From Methyloligella sp. GL2 (GTDB lineage: Bacteria > Pseudomonadota > Alphaproteobacteria > Rhizobiales > Methyloligellaceae), in NCBI RefSeq assembly GCF_013341275.1, contig NZ_CP054476.1, positions 1,563,501 to 1,627,500 on the forward strand: a DNA stretch of 64,000 nucleotides, in the 5' to 3' direction. Shown here piece by piece: positions 35,115 to 44,755 of the stretch. Each line of letters starts with the position of its first letter. The first letter of the stretch is position 1. The position numbers and the translations under genes are program-made. A model generated the notes under the pieces. That model had not been told where the DNA came from. It ran no database searches and saw only the letters and a list, made by a program, of their open reading frames with translations.

Positions 35115-35744
35115 TTAGCGGCCGCCGCGCTCGGAAACCAGCATCATGAAGCGCGCCTGCTGGGCCGGGTCTTCCTTGAAGATGCCGGTGAACTGGGTGG
35201 TGATGGTGGCCACGTCCGGCTTCTTCACGCCGCGCAAGGACATGCACTGATGCACCGCCTCGATCATCACCGCCACGCCCTTGGGCTTCAGCACATCGTC
35301 GATGGCCTCGGCGATCTGAGCGGTCATGGTCTCCTGAGTCTGGAGACGGGCGGAGAAGATATCGACCACGCGGGCCAGCTTGGAGATGCCGACCACCCGG
35401 TCCGTCGGGAAATAGGCGACATGCGCCTTGCCGATGAACGGGATCATGTGGTGTTCGCAATGAGAGTTCAGCTCGATATCGCGCAGCATGACGATGTCGT
35501 CATAGCCGCCGACCTCGTCGAAGGTGCGGGACAGAACCTCGTGGGCGTCCTCGCGGTAGCCGGAGAAGAACTCGTCATAGGCGGCGACGACGCGCTTCGG
35601 CGTGTCGATCAGGCCTTCGCGGTCCGGATTGTCGCCGGCATAGGCGATGAGCGTGCGGACGGCTTCCTGGGCCTGCTCCCGGCTGGGGCGCTCGACGACC
35701 GCTTCGGCTTCTTGCGGTTTCTTCTTGCTGACAAAGGCGTCCAT
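35115..35744 (-). CDS. folE: GTP cyclohydrolase I
   Basis: 209 residues from ATG 35744 (GAGGAC upstream); the frame is open 24 codons further but lacks a site. Zn ligands are in HCEHHMIPF and [24 protein letters not shown] and [13 protein letters not shown] are conserved. It converts GTP to dihydroneopterin triphosphate for folate. First gene of the folE-hisI operon. Confidence 0.95.
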   Translation of the reverse strand: MDAFVSKKKPQEAEAVVERPSREQAQEAVRTLIAYAGDNPDREGLIDTPKRVVAAYDEFFSGYREDAHEVLSRTFDEVGGYDDIVMLRDIELNSHCEHHMIPFIGKAHVAYFPTDRVVGISKLARVVDIFSARLQTQETMTAQIAEAIDDVLKPKGVAVMIEAVHQCMSLRGVKKPDVATITTQFTGIFKEDPAQQARFMMLVSERGGR

Positions 35745-36012
35745 GAATTCGTCCTCAGTGGCTAGTCTGGCGTCGTCCGCGCCGTAAGTGTGAAGCTGAT
35801 AAGGGGGATAATGCACCGGTCTGGCTTCGCTTTTCGCTGTGGTGTTATGTCCGCCCGAAGGCAGAGCGTCCCGTTATTGTTCCTGGCGAAGACCCCCGAA
35901 CCCCATAGTCGGCGAGGCGCCTGGGATTTGGCTCTCGCCTGCAAATGCGTCCAGGAAGCATATATATGTCGAAAGAGAAGGGTTCAAGCTGGACGGCAGG
36001 GTACAGGTTTAC

Positions 36013-36492
36013 ATGAGTTTACAGGACGATATCTACAGCCAGAGGATTCTGGAGCTGGCGAGCCGCATTCCGCGCTGCGAACGGCTGGAGCATCCGCAAG
36101 CCAGCGCTACGGCGCATTCCAAGCTTTGTGGCAGCACCGTCACCGTCGATCTGGCGATGGATGGCGATGTCGTCACCGATTTCGGCCAGTCGGTGAAGGC
36201 CTGTCTTCTGGGCCAGAGCTCCGCCTCGGTGATGGGACGGGAGATCGTCGGCTCCACGGCGGCGGAGCTGCGCGAAATCGGGGCGGTCATGCGCAAGATG
36301 CTGAAACAGGACGGGCCGGTGCCGGAAGGGCGCTGGGCGGATCTCGCCGCGCTGCAGCCGGTGAAGGATTATAAGGCGCGGCAGCCCTCCACGCTTCTGG
36401 TGTTCGACGCGGTGGAAGATGCGATCGGGCAGATCGAGGCGGCGCGCGCCGGCGGCGGGAGCGAAGCCGCGGCCGCATCGTCGGCAGAGTGA
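36013..36492 (+). CDS. IscU/SufU-like iron-sulfur scaffold, third cysteine missing
   Basis: 159 residues. The fold is recognisable by SKLCGSTVTVDL (Cys39) and SVKACLLGQSSASVMG (Cys64). In IscU the third ligand Cys lies in a K-C-(S/A)-L segment; here that place reads ARQPSTLLVFDAVEDAI, with no Cys. Two of three cluster ligands remain, so it may be a carrier or helper rather than a full scaffold. It is followed 7 nt later by a cupin gene and yidD. Confidence 0.8.
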   Translation: MSLQDDIYSQRILELASRIPRCERLEHPQASATAHSKLCGSTVTVDLAMDGDVVTDFGQSVKACLLGQSSASVMGREIVGSTAAELREIGAVMRKMLKQDGPVPEGRWADLAALQPVKDYKARQPSTLLVFDAVEDAIGQIEAARAGGGSEAAAASSAE

Positions 36493-36499
36493 GGCGCCC

Positions 36500-36976
36500 A
36501 TGAGCGAGCGCAAGACATGCTGGCTGGATGCGATGGAGGTGACGCCCCGCACGGGCACCGGCTATCCCGCCCCGTTTGCCGAGCCGCTAGCCGGGCGCCT
36601 GAAACGCGCGCTCGGCGATCCGCTCGGCCTGACCCAGTTCGGCGTCAATCTGGTGACCTTGGCGCCCGGCACCTGGTCCTCGCAGCGTCACTGGCACGCC
36701 AATGAGGACGAGTTCGTCTATGTGCTGGCGGGGGAAGCGACTCTGGTGACCGATGCGGGCGAGACGGTGCTCACGCCGGGCATGGCGGCAGGGTTTCCGG
36801 CGGGCATTGCCGACGGGCATCATCTAATCAATCGCGGTGAGGTGCCGGCGGTCTATCTGGAGATCGGCACGCGCGCGGCCAGCGAGGTCGCAGACTATAG
36901 CGATATCGACATGACGGCGCGGCGCGAGGGCGGAGCGTTCGTCTACACCCGCAAAGACGGCGAGCCATATCCATGA
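36500..36976 (+). CDS. Cupin-domain protein
   Basis: 158 residues from ATG 36500 (GAGG upstream). A double-stranded beta-helix with metal motif HWHANEDEFVYVLAGE and a second motif GMAAGFPAGIADGHHLIN. The role is open (isomerase, dioxygenase or storage-like cupin). It sits between the IscU-like gene and yidD and overlaps yidD by 4 nt (ATGA). Confidence 0.88.
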   Translation: MSERKTCWLDAMEVTPRTGTGYPAPFAEPLAGRLKRALGDPLGLTQFGVNLVTLAPGTWSSQRHWHANEDEFVYVLAGEATLVTDAGETVLTPGMAAGFPAGIADGHHLINRGEVPAVYLEIGTRAASEVADYSDIDMTARREGGAFVYTRKDGEPYP

Positions 36977-37314
36977 GCGGGACGTTCGGACAGCGGCTGG
37001 CCAAGGCGCTGATGCTGGCGCCGATCATGGCCTATCGCTACACATTCTCGGGGCTGGTCGGGGCGCATTGCCGGCATCTTCCGACCTGTTCGGACTATGC
37101 GCGCGAGGCCATCGACATCAACGGCCCCTGGCGCGGCGGCTGGCTGACCTTGGCCCGGCTTTGCCGCTGCAACCCTTGGGGCAGTCACGGCTTCGACCCC
37201 GTCCCCGACATCCGCGCCGAACATCATCCCTTTGCCCCTTGGCGCTACGGGCGATGGCGATTATGTTCCGGGGCGCCGGAGACGAATCCGGCGGAGGCGC
37301 GCAAGCCGTCTTAA
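36973..37314 (+). CDS. yidD: Membrane protein insertion efficiency factor YidD
   Basis: 113 residues, coupled to the cupin gene by ATGA. Conserved Cys motifs CRHLPTCSDYAREAI and CNPWGSHGFDPVP and the start YRYTFSGLVGAHCR. YidD helps YidC insert inner-membrane proteins; here it is away from the usual rnpA-yidC neighbourhood. Confidence 0.93.
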   Translation: MSGTFGQRLAKALMLAPIMAYRYTFSGLVGAHCRHLPTCSDYAREAIDINGPWRGGWLTLARLCRCNPWGSHGFDPVPDIRAEHHPFAPWRYGRWRLCSGAPETNPAEARKPS

Positions 37315-37393
37315 CCGCACGGCGCGCCGGCCTCCCGATTTCAGCTTCCAAGCTCTTACCTGCGGCGGTTCGCAGGAGTGAGAGGAGACAGAT

Positions 37394-39337
37394 ATGATTT
37401 CTCTGACGTTCCCCGATGGTTCTGCGCGCGAATTTCAGCCCGGTGTAACGGGCAAGGACGTCGCTGCGTCGATTGCCAAATCCCTTGAAAAGAAGGCAGT
37501 TGCGGTCGAGCTCGACGGTGAATTGCGCGATCTGGCGCAGCCGATCGAGGAAAACGCCAAGATCCGCATCATCACCCGTTCCGACCCGGAGGCGCTGACG
37601 CTGATCCGGCACGATGCGGCGCATGTGATGGCCGAGGCGGTGCAGGATCTCTATCCCGGCACCCAGGTCACCATCGGACCCGTGATCGAGAACGGATTCT
37701 ATTACGACTTCGCCCGCGAGGAGCCATTCACGCCGGACGATCTTCCGGTGATCGAGAAGAAGATGGCCGAGATCGTCCAGCGCGATCATCCCTTCACCGT
37801 GGAGGTATGGGACCGCGACAAGGCGAAAAAGGTGTTCGCCGAGAAGGGTGAGAACTTCAAGGTCGAGCTGGTAGATGCGATCCCGGAAGGGGAGAGCGTC
37901 AAGATCTACCACCAGGGCGACTGGTTCGATCTGTGCCGCGGGCCGCATATGGATTCCACGGGGCGCATCGGCAAGGGCTTCAAGCTCTTGAAGATCGCGG
38001 GCGCCTATTGGCGCGGCGATTCCAACAATCCGATGCTGCAGCGGATCTACGGCACCGCCTGGGCGAATGAGGAAGAGCTTAAGGCCTATCTGCATCAGCT
38101 GGAGGAAGCGGAGAAACGCGACCACCGCCGGCTGGGCCGGGAGATGGATCTGTTCCACTTCCAGGAAGAGGCGCCGGGCGCCGTATTTTGGCACGCCAAG
38201 GGCTGGTCGCTGTTCCAATCGCTGATCGGCTATATGCGCCGGCGCCAGCAGGAGTGGGGCTATAACGAGGTGAACTCGCCCGACATGATGGACCGCTCGC
38301 TCTGGGAGCAGTCCGGCCATTGGGAGAAGTTCGCCGAGAACATGTTCATCTCCGAGACGCCGGACGAGCATATCTATTGCTGCAAGCCGATGAACTGTCC
38401 GGGCCATGTGCAGATTTTCAAAAACGGGCTGAAGAGCTATCGCGAGCTGCCCTTGAAGGTCTCTGAGTTCGGCAAGGTGCACCGCTACGAACCGTCGGGC
38501 GCGCTGCACGGGCTCTTGCGGGTGCGCCATTTCACCCAGGACGATGCGCATATCTTCTGCACCGAGGATCAGATTACGGAAGAATGCGTGAAGCTGAACG
38601 AGCAGATGCTCTCCATCTACCGGGATTTTGGCTTCACCGATGTGCGCATCAAATTCTCCGACCGGCCCGAGAAGCGGGTCGGCGAGGATGCGGTCTGGGA
38701 CAAGGCGGAAGCCGCTTTGAAGCATGCGGTGGAGGCGGCCGGGTTATCCTACGAGCTGAACCCGGGCGAGGGTGCCTTCTATGGCCCGAAGCTGGAATAT
38801 GTGCTGCGCGATGCCATCGGCCGCGATTGGCAATGCGGCACGATCCAGGTCGATCTCAACATGCCGGGCCGGCTCGGCGCGTTCTATATCGGCCCCGACG
38901 GAGAGAAGGCGACGCCGGTGATGATCCACCGCGCCATGTTCGGCTCGCTGGAGCGCTTCACCGGTATCCTGGTCGAGCATTACGCCGGGCATCTGCCGCT
39001 ATGGCTTGCTCCGACGCAAGTCGTGGTGGCGACCATCGTCTCTGAGGCCGACGAGTATGCCAATGAGGTGCTGGCCGCGCTGAAGCAGGCGGGGCTCCGC
39101 GCCGAGGCCGACCTTCGTAACCAGAAGATCAACTACAAGGTGCGGGAGCATTCGGTGACGAAGGTTCCGGCTTTGCTGGTGGTCGGTAAGCGCGAGGCGG
39201 AGGAAGGCACGGTCTCGGTGCGGCGGCTGGGCAGTCAGGGCCAGACGGTGATGAGCCTTGAGGAGGCGATCACTTCTTTGAGTCGTGAAGCAGTGCCCCC
39301 GGATTTGCAAAGCCGCCAATTGAAGCCGGCGGCGTAG
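37394..39337 (+). CDS. thrS: Threonyl-tRNA synthetase
   Basis: 647 residues, full length. TGS domain 1-62, editing domain with [10 protein letters not shown] and the CRGPHM zinc-type motif, class II core ([30 protein letters not shown]) and the C-terminal anticodon-binding domain. It charges tRNA-Thr and edits Ser. Its last 68 nt overlap the tail of the convergent secreted-protein gene. Confidence 0.97.
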   Translation: MISLTFPDGSAREFQPGVTGKDVAASIAKSLEKKAVAVELDGELRDLAQPIEENAKIRIITRSDPEALTLIRHDAAHVMAEAVQDLYPGTQVTIGPVIENGFYYDFAREEPFTPDDLPVIEKKMAEIVQRDHPFTVEVWDRDKAKKVFAEKGENFKVELVDAIPEGESVKIYHQGDWFDLCRGPHMDSTGRIGKGFKLLKIAGAYWRGDSNNPMLQRIYGTAWANEEELKAYLHQLEEAEKRDHRRLGREMDLFHFQEEAPGAVFWHAKGWSLFQSLIGYMRRRQQEWGYNEVNSPDMMDRSLWEQSGHWEKFAENMFISETPDEHIYCCKPMNCPGHVQIFKNGLKSYRELPLKVSEFGKVHRYEPSGALHGLLRVRHFTQDDAHIFCTEDQITEECVKLNEQMLSIYRDFGFTDVRIKFSDRPEKRVGEDAVWDKAEAALKHAVEAAGLSYELNPGEGAFYGPKLEYVLRDAIGRDWQCGTIQVDLNMPGRLGAFYIGPDGEKATPVMIHRAMFGSLERFTGILVEHYAGHLPLWLAPTQVVVATIVSEADEYANEVLAALKQAGLRAEADLRNQKINYKVREHSVTKVPALLVVGKREAEEGTVSVRRLGSQGQTVMSLEEAITSLSREAVPPDLQSRQLKPAA

Positions 39338-40484
39338 CGGATTCGCCGGCGAAGTCGGCGCTGCCGGCGCCGGTGGGATTGATGATCGATTCCAGCACTT
39401 CGGGTGAGGAGGGGCCGTCCTTGACGGCCACCTCGACCTGCTCCGCATCGCCCGGCTCGACGGTGAATTTCCGGGTATAGCTGAGACCGTTATGTCGGGC
39501 GACGACGGCGTAATTGCCGGCGGCGAGGATATGGCTCGGCAGCGCGCCGGCGCCTTGCTTCACCACATCGCCGGTGGGCGTCAGGATGGTCCACTGGGTG
39601 TCGGCGAGGGCTTCACCGCCCGGCGTCTGCACCAGCTTCAGCGTCACCTTGGCGGCCGAATGCTTGATGGTCACAACGGTCAGCTTGCCCGGCTCGACGG
39701 TGACGTCGGCGCGGACCTTGGCGTTGGCATCGCCGCAGGTGGAGACGATGTAGTAGCCGCCAGCATTGAGGCGCACCATCCGCTCCGGCTTCACGTCGGA
39801 GAGAAGAGTCTTGCGATTGCCGAACTGGTCTTGCTCGTCCGACATGATGTCGAAACGGACATCGCCGTCGAGCAGCTTGTGGTCGGCAAGCTCGGCGGAG
39901 AGTTTCAGCGCCCCGGTATTGAGGATGAAGTTCTCTTCCGGCTGCTCGCCCTTCTTGACCTCGATCTTACGGGTGAGGTTGGACAGGCCGTAGGCGGCGT
40001 TGACGAGATACTCGCCGGGCGGCAGCGCGACGGTCGGATGCGATTCCCGGTGGGTGCTGATCAGCTGATGCTTGCCGTCGGGACCGGCCAGGGTGAAGAC
40101 GCGCCAGATCACGCCGGAGTTCAGCGGCGGGCCTTGCTCGGTGAGGAGGGCGTGCAGGTTCACGGGAATGACGTCGCCGTCGAAGCTTTGCTGGCTCGGC
40201 GGCGCGAAGCGCTCGTCGTCGGGTGCCGTGATGTCCTGCGCAGGGAAGCGGTCGGCGGGCACTGCCGGCGGGATGTCGAAAAATCCGGGATTGGCGGACG
40301 GAATGCCGTTGGGCCGGGGCGGCGGCTCGCTGCCGCCGCTCAGCAGACCGAGCGGCGCGTCGATCGCGGGCTGGGATACGCCGCCGGAGAACAGCTCCTG
40401 CGCACTTGCAGGGCAAAGCATCGCGGCGAGCGCAAACGCCGCGACAAGCGATCGTATCAGCCAGGCTTGGCTGTTCCCCCACAT
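39270..40484 (-). CDS. Secreted protein of unknown function with Ig/CNA-like repeats
   Basis: 404 residues with a signal peptide (cleavage near AQELFS, about 29). A Pro-rich spacer (50-105) is followed by three or more similar beta-rich units, each with a phrase such as [26 protein letters not shown] and [13 protein letters not shown], followed by KFTVEPG-like ends. They look like carboxypeptidase-regulatory or CNA-B-type folds. No catalytic motif was seen. The last 23 codons overlap thrS in antisense. Confidence 0.7.
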   Translation of the reverse strand: MWGNSQAWLIRSLVAAFALAAMLCPASAQELFSGGVSQPAIDAPLGLLSGGSEPPPRPNGIPSANPGFFDIPPAVPADRFPAQDITAPDDERFAPPSQQSFDGDVIPVNLHALLTEQGPPLNSGVIWRVFTLAGPDGKHQLISTHRESHPTVALPPGEYLVNAAYGLSNLTRKIEVKKGEQPEENFILNTGALKLSAELADHKLLDGDVRFDIMSDEQDQFGNRKTLLSDVKPERMVRLNAGGYYIVSTCGDANAKVRADVTVEPGKLTVVTIKHSAAKVTLKLVQTPGGEALADTQWTILTPTGDVVKQGAGALPSHILAAGNYAVVARHNGLSYTRKFTVEPGDAEQVEVAVKDGPSSPEVLESIINPTGAGSADFAGESATPPASIGGFANPGALLHDSKK

Positions 40485-40706
40485 GCTCTGCGTTCCGTCC
40501 CGATTATGCCGTCGGCGATCCTACACCCTCACCCAGCCGCCACCAAGTACGCCTGGCCGGACCGAGAGGCAATCCCTCCTCGCTACCAAATCGGTCGATT
40601 TGGGCAAGCTTGGGACCTGAAACTGCGACAAAAGCAGGGAATGGGCTGCGTTGTCCAGGGGCGCTTTTAGCTGTAGGGAAATGGCTATGGAGCGATTGAA
40701 GCAAGA

Positions 40707-41285
40707 ATGACAAATCCAATTCTCGATCACCTGCTCTCGCGGCGCTCGGTGGCAGCCAATAATTTGGGCGAGCCGGGGCCAAGCGAGACGGAAATTCAAC
40801 AGATTTTGACGGCGGCGGCGCGGGTTCCGGACCATAAGAAACTGGCCCCCTGGCGCTTCATCCTGTTTCAGGGCGAGGGGCGGGCCGTGTTCGGCAAGGT
40901 CTTGGCCGAGGCTTGCGCGAAAGCGGAAGATGCGCCCGGGGAGGGGCGGCTGGCATTCGAATCACAGCGCTTTTTGCGTGCGCCCTTGGTGGTGGCGGTG
41001 GTCTCGCATGTCGTGGAGACTCCGGCCGTGCCCGAATGGGAGCAGGTGCTTTCGGCGGGGGCGGTGTGCCAGAATATGCTTACCGCCGCGACCGCGCTCG
41101 GCTTCGGCGCGCAATGGCTGACCGAGTGGTATGCTTTCGACGAGACGGTGCGTGCCGCCTTGGCGCTTGCCGAAAATGAGCGCCTGGCCGGTTTCATCTA
41201 TATCGGCACCAAGCAGGCCGAGCCGAGCGAGCGGCCCCGTCCGCTGCTGGAGGATATCGTGACGGTCTATCGCGGGCCGGCTTAG
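40707..41285 (+). CDS. Nitroreductase family protein (YdjA-like)
   Basis: 192 residues. The FMN-binding start LLSRRSVAANNLGEPGPSE, VPDHKKLAPWRFILF and AVCQNMLTAATALGFGAQWLTEW are typical of the short YdjA branch, which reduces nitroaromatics or quinones with NAD(P)H. It stands alone on the plus strand. The natural substrate is unknown. Confidence 0.92.
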   Translation: MTNPILDHLLSRRSVAANNLGEPGPSETEIQQILTAAARVPDHKKLAPWRFILFQGEGRAVFGKVLAEACAKAEDAPGEGRLAFESQRFLRAPLVVAVVSHVVETPAVPEWEQVLSAGAVCQNMLTAATALGFGAQWLTEWYAFDETVRAALALAENERLAGFIYIGTKQAEPSERPRPLLEDIVTVYRGPA

Positions 41286-41297
41286 TCCTGTGACTAC

Positions 41298-41720
41298 CTA
41301 GTCCTGGGCCATCGGGCCGAGAAGATCGGCGGTTTGCTCGCGCAAGTCCTTCAGGGATTCGGCGATCTGATCGCGGTTGCCGCCGGACGCATCCTGCGCG
41401 GCCTCGGCGATCGCCTTCACATGCGCGGTGGCGAGCTGTTTGAAGCCGTCTTCGGGCAGCCAGTAATTGAGCAGCCGGCAGAGCGAGGCGGCGAGCTTAG
41501 CCACTTCGGGATAGCCGAGGGTGGGGGCTTGGCCCTTCAGCGTATGGGCGGAGAGGAAGATGCCCTGGCGCGATTGAAGCGAGAAATCCTCCGCCTCGGC
41601 GGCTTCGCAGGCGAGCTGCAAGGCTTCCACCTCTTCGGCGAGCCAAGCTTTGAATGCCGGCGACAGGGCTTCGACAGCGGCTTTGGCTCTTTCGATGGCG
41701 GCTCGTGCGGATCTCGACAT
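41298..41720 (-). CDS. Hpt-domain phosphotransfer protein
   Basis: 140 residues, all helical. The phosphorylatable His lies in SAHTLKGQAPTLGYPEVAKLA, a modified HxxKG motif. There is no kinase core. It lies 78 nt downstream of a response-regulator gene on the same strand, which suggests that the pair belongs to one phosphorelay with an unlinked histidine kinase. Confidence 0.82.
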   Translation of the reverse strand: MSRSARAAIERAKAAVEALSPAFKAWLAEEVEALQLACEAAEAEDFSLQSRQGIFLSAHTLKGQAPTLGYPEVAKLAASLCRLLNYWLPEDGFKQLATAHVKAIAEAAQDASGGNRDQIAESLKDLREQTADLLGPMAQD

Positions 41721-41798
41721 GGGAACTCTTCGTCTGGTTAGCGCCGAAGCGTCTAAGCTACTGCAATGAACACAAAAATATCGGCCAGATAGAGGCAG

Positions 41799-42362
41799 CT
41801 AGAGCGGCCTGGCCGGCCGGTTGGGCGCCGTCTCGGATTTGGTGAAATCCAGAATGTAGCGGCCGCCCATGCGGACTTTTTTCGCCTTGCGCGACACGGT
41901 CGCGCTACGTCCGGCGTTGCGGCGCCGGTCCGGCCCGAAATAGCTCTTGGTGCGGATGAAGGGGGCCGGGTCTTCCAACACGCGATGCAGCGCGTGATAG
42001 AGCGCGTCGGCCTCCACCGGCTTTTGAAGGACTTCGTTGGCCCCGGCATTGCGCGCCGCGGTCAGATGGCGCGGCTCCGAATGGGCGGTGAGCACGATAA
42101 TCGGCTGGTAGGGATTGCGCGAGATCGCCGGGTTGCGGACCGCGCTGGTGAGTTCCAGCCCGTCCATCTCGTTCATGGCGATATCGACGATCAGCGCGTC
42201 GATGTCCTGTTCGGCGAGGATGGCGAGGGCTCGCTTGCCGTCGGTGGCCGTGTGGACTTCCCGGCAGCCGAAACCATCCAGGATCGTTGCCACGATGCGG
42301 CGCATATGGACGTTGTCCTCCACCACAAGCACGCGCGCCGCGTCGATCTTCGTTTTCGCCAT
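41799..42362 (-). CDS. Single-domain response regulator with basic tail
   Basis: 187 residues. Receiver domain 10-130 with acidic pair ED (15-16), phospho-acceptor Asp in LIVDIAMNEMDG, switch Thr in VLTAHSEP, and Lys in LQKPVEA. A Lys/Arg-rich tail (FGPDRRRN...SRKAKKVRMGG) follows; the YFGPDRRR motif is common in alphaproteobacterial CheY-like/PAS proteins. No output domain. Probable partner of the adjacent Hpt protein. Confidence 0.88.
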   Translation of the reverse strand: MAKTKIDAARVLVVEDNVHMRRIVATILDGFGCREVHTATDGKRALAILAEQDIDALIVDIAMNEMDGLELTSAVRNPAISRNPYQPIIVLTAHSEPRHLTAARNAGANEVLQKPVEADALYHALHRVLEDPAPFIRTKSYFGPDRRRNAGRSATVSRKAKKVRMGGRYILDFTKSETAPNRPARPL

Positions 42363-42465
42363 GAATTCTCTCCACCCCTAATCCGCGCAGTACTACAGCG
42401 ACGACCTTAAAGTTCGCTGAATCGGAGGGGCGGAAGGCGATTCCGCGGCAGCACTACTTGAGGTG

Positions 42466-43236
42466 CTAATACTCGAATTGCTCGGAGAGAATGCGCTCGG
42501 TCAGGCTGTGGCCGGAATCGAACATCATCAGGATGTCGATCTTGGCTTCCTCGCGCACATCCACCGTCACGACATTACGGAATTCGGTGTGGTCGGCGAC
42601 GGCGCTGACCGGCCGCTTCTCCGCCTCCAGCACCTCGATGCGCACTGTCGCCTCGTTGGGGAGCAGGGCGCCGCGCCAGCGCCGAGGGCGGAACGGGCTG
42701 ATCGGGGTGAGCGCCAGCAGGGGCGCCTCGATCGGCAGGATCGGCCCATGGGCGGACAGATTGTAAGCGGTGCTGCCGGCCGGGGTGGAGACCAGCACCC
42801 CGTCGCAGATCAGCTCGTTCATGCGCACCCGCCCGTCCACGGCGATCCGCAGCTTCGCCGCCTGGTAGCGCTGACGGAACAAAGAGACCTCGTTGATAGC
42901 AAGTCCTTGATGTTCTTGTCCGTTCTGGTCGATGGCGACCATGCGCAAGGGATGGATGACGTTCACCTCGGCCGTCTCCAACCGCTCGGGTAGCATCTCC
43001 TCGCTATATTGGTTGAGCAGGAAACCCACCGAGCCGCGATTCATGCCGTAGATCGGAATCTTGTCGGTCATGTAGCGGTGCATGGTCTGCAGCATCAAAC
43101 CGTCGCCGCCGAGCGCGACAATGGCGTCTGCCTTGCTGGGCTCGACATTGCCGTAGAGCTCGGTCAGCCGCCTAAAGGCGGCTTGGGCTTCGTCATGCTC
43201 GCTGGCGACGAAGGCGATCTTGCGGAAATGGGCCAT
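42466..43236 (-). CDS. nadK: NAD kinase
   Basis: 256 residues. [14 protein letters not shown] (GGDG motif with catalytic Asp), [12 protein letters not shown] (Arg replaces the usual Thr/Leu in NxGxxGFL) and [17 protein letters not shown] are diagnostic. It phosphorylates NAD to NADP. It starts divergently from the Aat-like cluster across a 280-nt gap. Confidence 0.94.
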   Translation of the reverse strand: MAHFRKIAFVASEHDEAQAAFRRLTELYGNVEPSKADAIVALGGDGLMLQTMHRYMTDKIPIYGMNRGSVGFLLNQYSEEMLPERLETAEVNVIHPLRMVAIDQNGQEHQGLAINEVSLFRQRYQAAKLRIAVDGRVRMNELICDGVLVSTPAGSTAYNLSAHGPILPIEAPLLALTPISPFRPRRWRGALLPNEATVRIEVLEAEKRPVSAVADHTEFRNVVTVDVREEAKIDILMMFDSGHSLTERILSEQFEY

Positions 43237-43397
43237 GGTCTTTCGCGCTAGGGCGTTTTCAAACGTTGGCGCCGGCGCGTTCGGTCCGGCAGGGAAGCGG
43301 GCACTATAAAGGCTGCGTGCCCACGGAAGGCAAGCCCGTCATCGCGTTTCGATGTTTCAAAGTGTCCTGACACGTATCGGCTGCATTTAATCCAACA

Positions 43398-43516
43398 CGG
43401 CAAGTCTATCTTAAGCTTCGCCCGATACCCGTTAGTGGCGCTGGCCCGGAGGGGTAAGGCGGCCGGTCTCGCTACGCACGGGGGCCTTGGGAAACTCTAA
43501 ATTTCGGAGTGATTTC
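43398..43516 (+). repeat. Leader of the first Aat-like gene, copy 1 of a duplicated leader
   Basis: CGGCAAGTCTATCTTAA and, further on, TACCC and AAGGCGGCCG recur in the same order at 44627-44755. About 26 of the first 37 positions match. The copy directly precedes the GTG start, so the duplication took the promoter or leader with it. The 43237-43397 part shows nothing further. Confidence 0.55.
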
Positions 43517-44545
43517 GTGTCCCTCTCACAGGACGTGTCCGGCGCCCCTCGGGCGGTTGCAGCTTCCTTGAACGAGACCCCGGCCGACCGCCAGCGCCTG
43601 CGTGAGGAGTTGTTTCGCGAGACCCCGCTGGATTGGCTTGAGCGCAACGGTCTCGGAATCGCCTGGTCTTTCGCGCCGGAGCGGGTTGCCAGCATGCCGG
43701 CGCTCACCTGGCTCTGGCTGAAGGACGTGCTGGCCCGCAGCAACGGATTGCCGGACCCGGAATCTTCGTTGAATGCCGGCGGTGTGGTCGGGATTTGCCG
43801 TGATCTTTCGGTGCCCACGTTGATCGAGGCGTCGAAGCGCGGACTGTATCCTCACAGTCATGTCGGACGTCCGAAATGGTGGTCGCCGGAGCAGCGGGCG
43901 ATCCTGGATCTGGAAGAGTTTCATATCGGCAAGCAGGTGCGGCGCACCATGCGCCGCGGCGATTATCGGGTTACCTTCGATCAAGACTTCGAGCGGGTGA
44001 TCACCGCCTGCGCCGGCAAGCGTCCGGGACATTGGCATCTCAACTGGATCACGCCGAAGATCATGTGGAGCTATGCCGATCTGTTCGATGCCGGCATCGC
44101 GCATTCCTTCGAGGTCTGGGACCGCGAGGGCGAGCTGGTCGGAGGCGGTTACGGCATTGCCGTCGGTTCTGTCTATATCGGGGAATCGCTGTTCTCGCTC
44201 CGGCGCGACACCTCTAAGATCGGCGTCGCGATGTTGGTCTGGCATCTGGCCAAGTGGGGCTACTCCTTCATCGACACCAAGCATATGAATCCGTTGATGG
44301 AGAGCTTCGGCTTTCGCGCAGTGCCGCGCGCGGAGTTCCTGGCCTTGAACGAAGAGGCCATGGCGAAGCCCGGCCGTATCGGCCGCTGGCATGCCGAGGC
44401 CGGAACCGAGGTCGTTGCGGATTGGCGTCCGGACCATGCGGTGTCCGCTGCGCCCAAGGCGGAGGCGGATCACGGCGGATGTCAGCACCGCTCGTCCGAG
44501 CCGGCTATCGATACGCAAGTGCAGCGGACCGGAACGGGCGACTAG
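43517..44545 (+). CDS. Aat-family aminoacyl-tRNA-protein transferase paralogue 1
   Basis: 342 residues from GTG 43517 (GGAG 8 nt upstream); the second paralogue starts at the equivalent GTG. Residues 1-85 are an extension absent from E. coli Aat (234 aa). Residues 86-290 match Aat: GLYPHSHVGRPKWWSP (109-124), YRVTFDQDFERVITACAG, WITPKIMWSY, HSFEVWDREGELVGGGYG, GES (222-224, Glu223) and FIDTK (Asp253, Lys255). In E. coli Glu156, Asp186 and Gln188 occupy these places, so Gln is replaced by Lys. Family members transfer Leu/Phe from tRNA to protein N-termini; the substrate here is unknown. Confidence 0.85.
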   Translation: MSLSQDVSGAPRAVAASLNETPADRQRLREELFRETPLDWLERNGLGIAWSFAPERVASMPALTWLWLKDVLARSNGLPDPESSLNAGGVVGICRDLSVPTLIEASKRGLYPHSHVGRPKWWSPEQRAILDLEEFHIGKQVRRTMRRGDYRVTFDQDFERVITACAGKRPGHWHLNWITPKIMWSYADLFDAGIAHSFEVWDREGELVGGGYGIAVGSVYIGESLFSLRRDTSKIGVAMLVWHLAKWGYSFIDTKHMNPLMESFGFRAVPRAEFLALNEEAMAKPGRIGRWHAEAGTEVVADWRPDHAVSAAPKAEADHGGCQHRSSEPAIDTQVQRTGTGD

Positions 44546-44626
44546 CCGCAGCGATACCGATTGCCGGTGTATCGGTGCGAGCCGGCTGCGCAAATCGTGG
44601 TTAGTAATTTCTGTATTTCCGTCCCC

Positions 44627-44755
44627 CGGCAAGCCAATCTTAATTCTTCCCCAGTACCCCTAATGACGATGGGCCGGCGCCCAAGACGCCGGTGTTGCTG
44701 TCGGCGGCGCCCTGCAAGGCGGCCGTTGCGGCAAGAAACGTTCGGGGTATTTCGC
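44627..44755 (+). repeat. Leader of the second Aat-like gene, copy 2 of the duplicated leader
   Basis: CGGCAAGCCAATCTTAA, TACCC and AAGGCGGCCG repeat the pattern of 43398-43516, shifted by about 1230 nt. It lies between paralogue 1 and paralogue 2 and may hold a second promoter. Confidence 0.55.

Noticed and set aside
37118-38725. A 535-codon minus-strand frame inside thrS
   Set aside because: Antisense shadow of threonyl-tRNA synthetase, whose motifs are complete.
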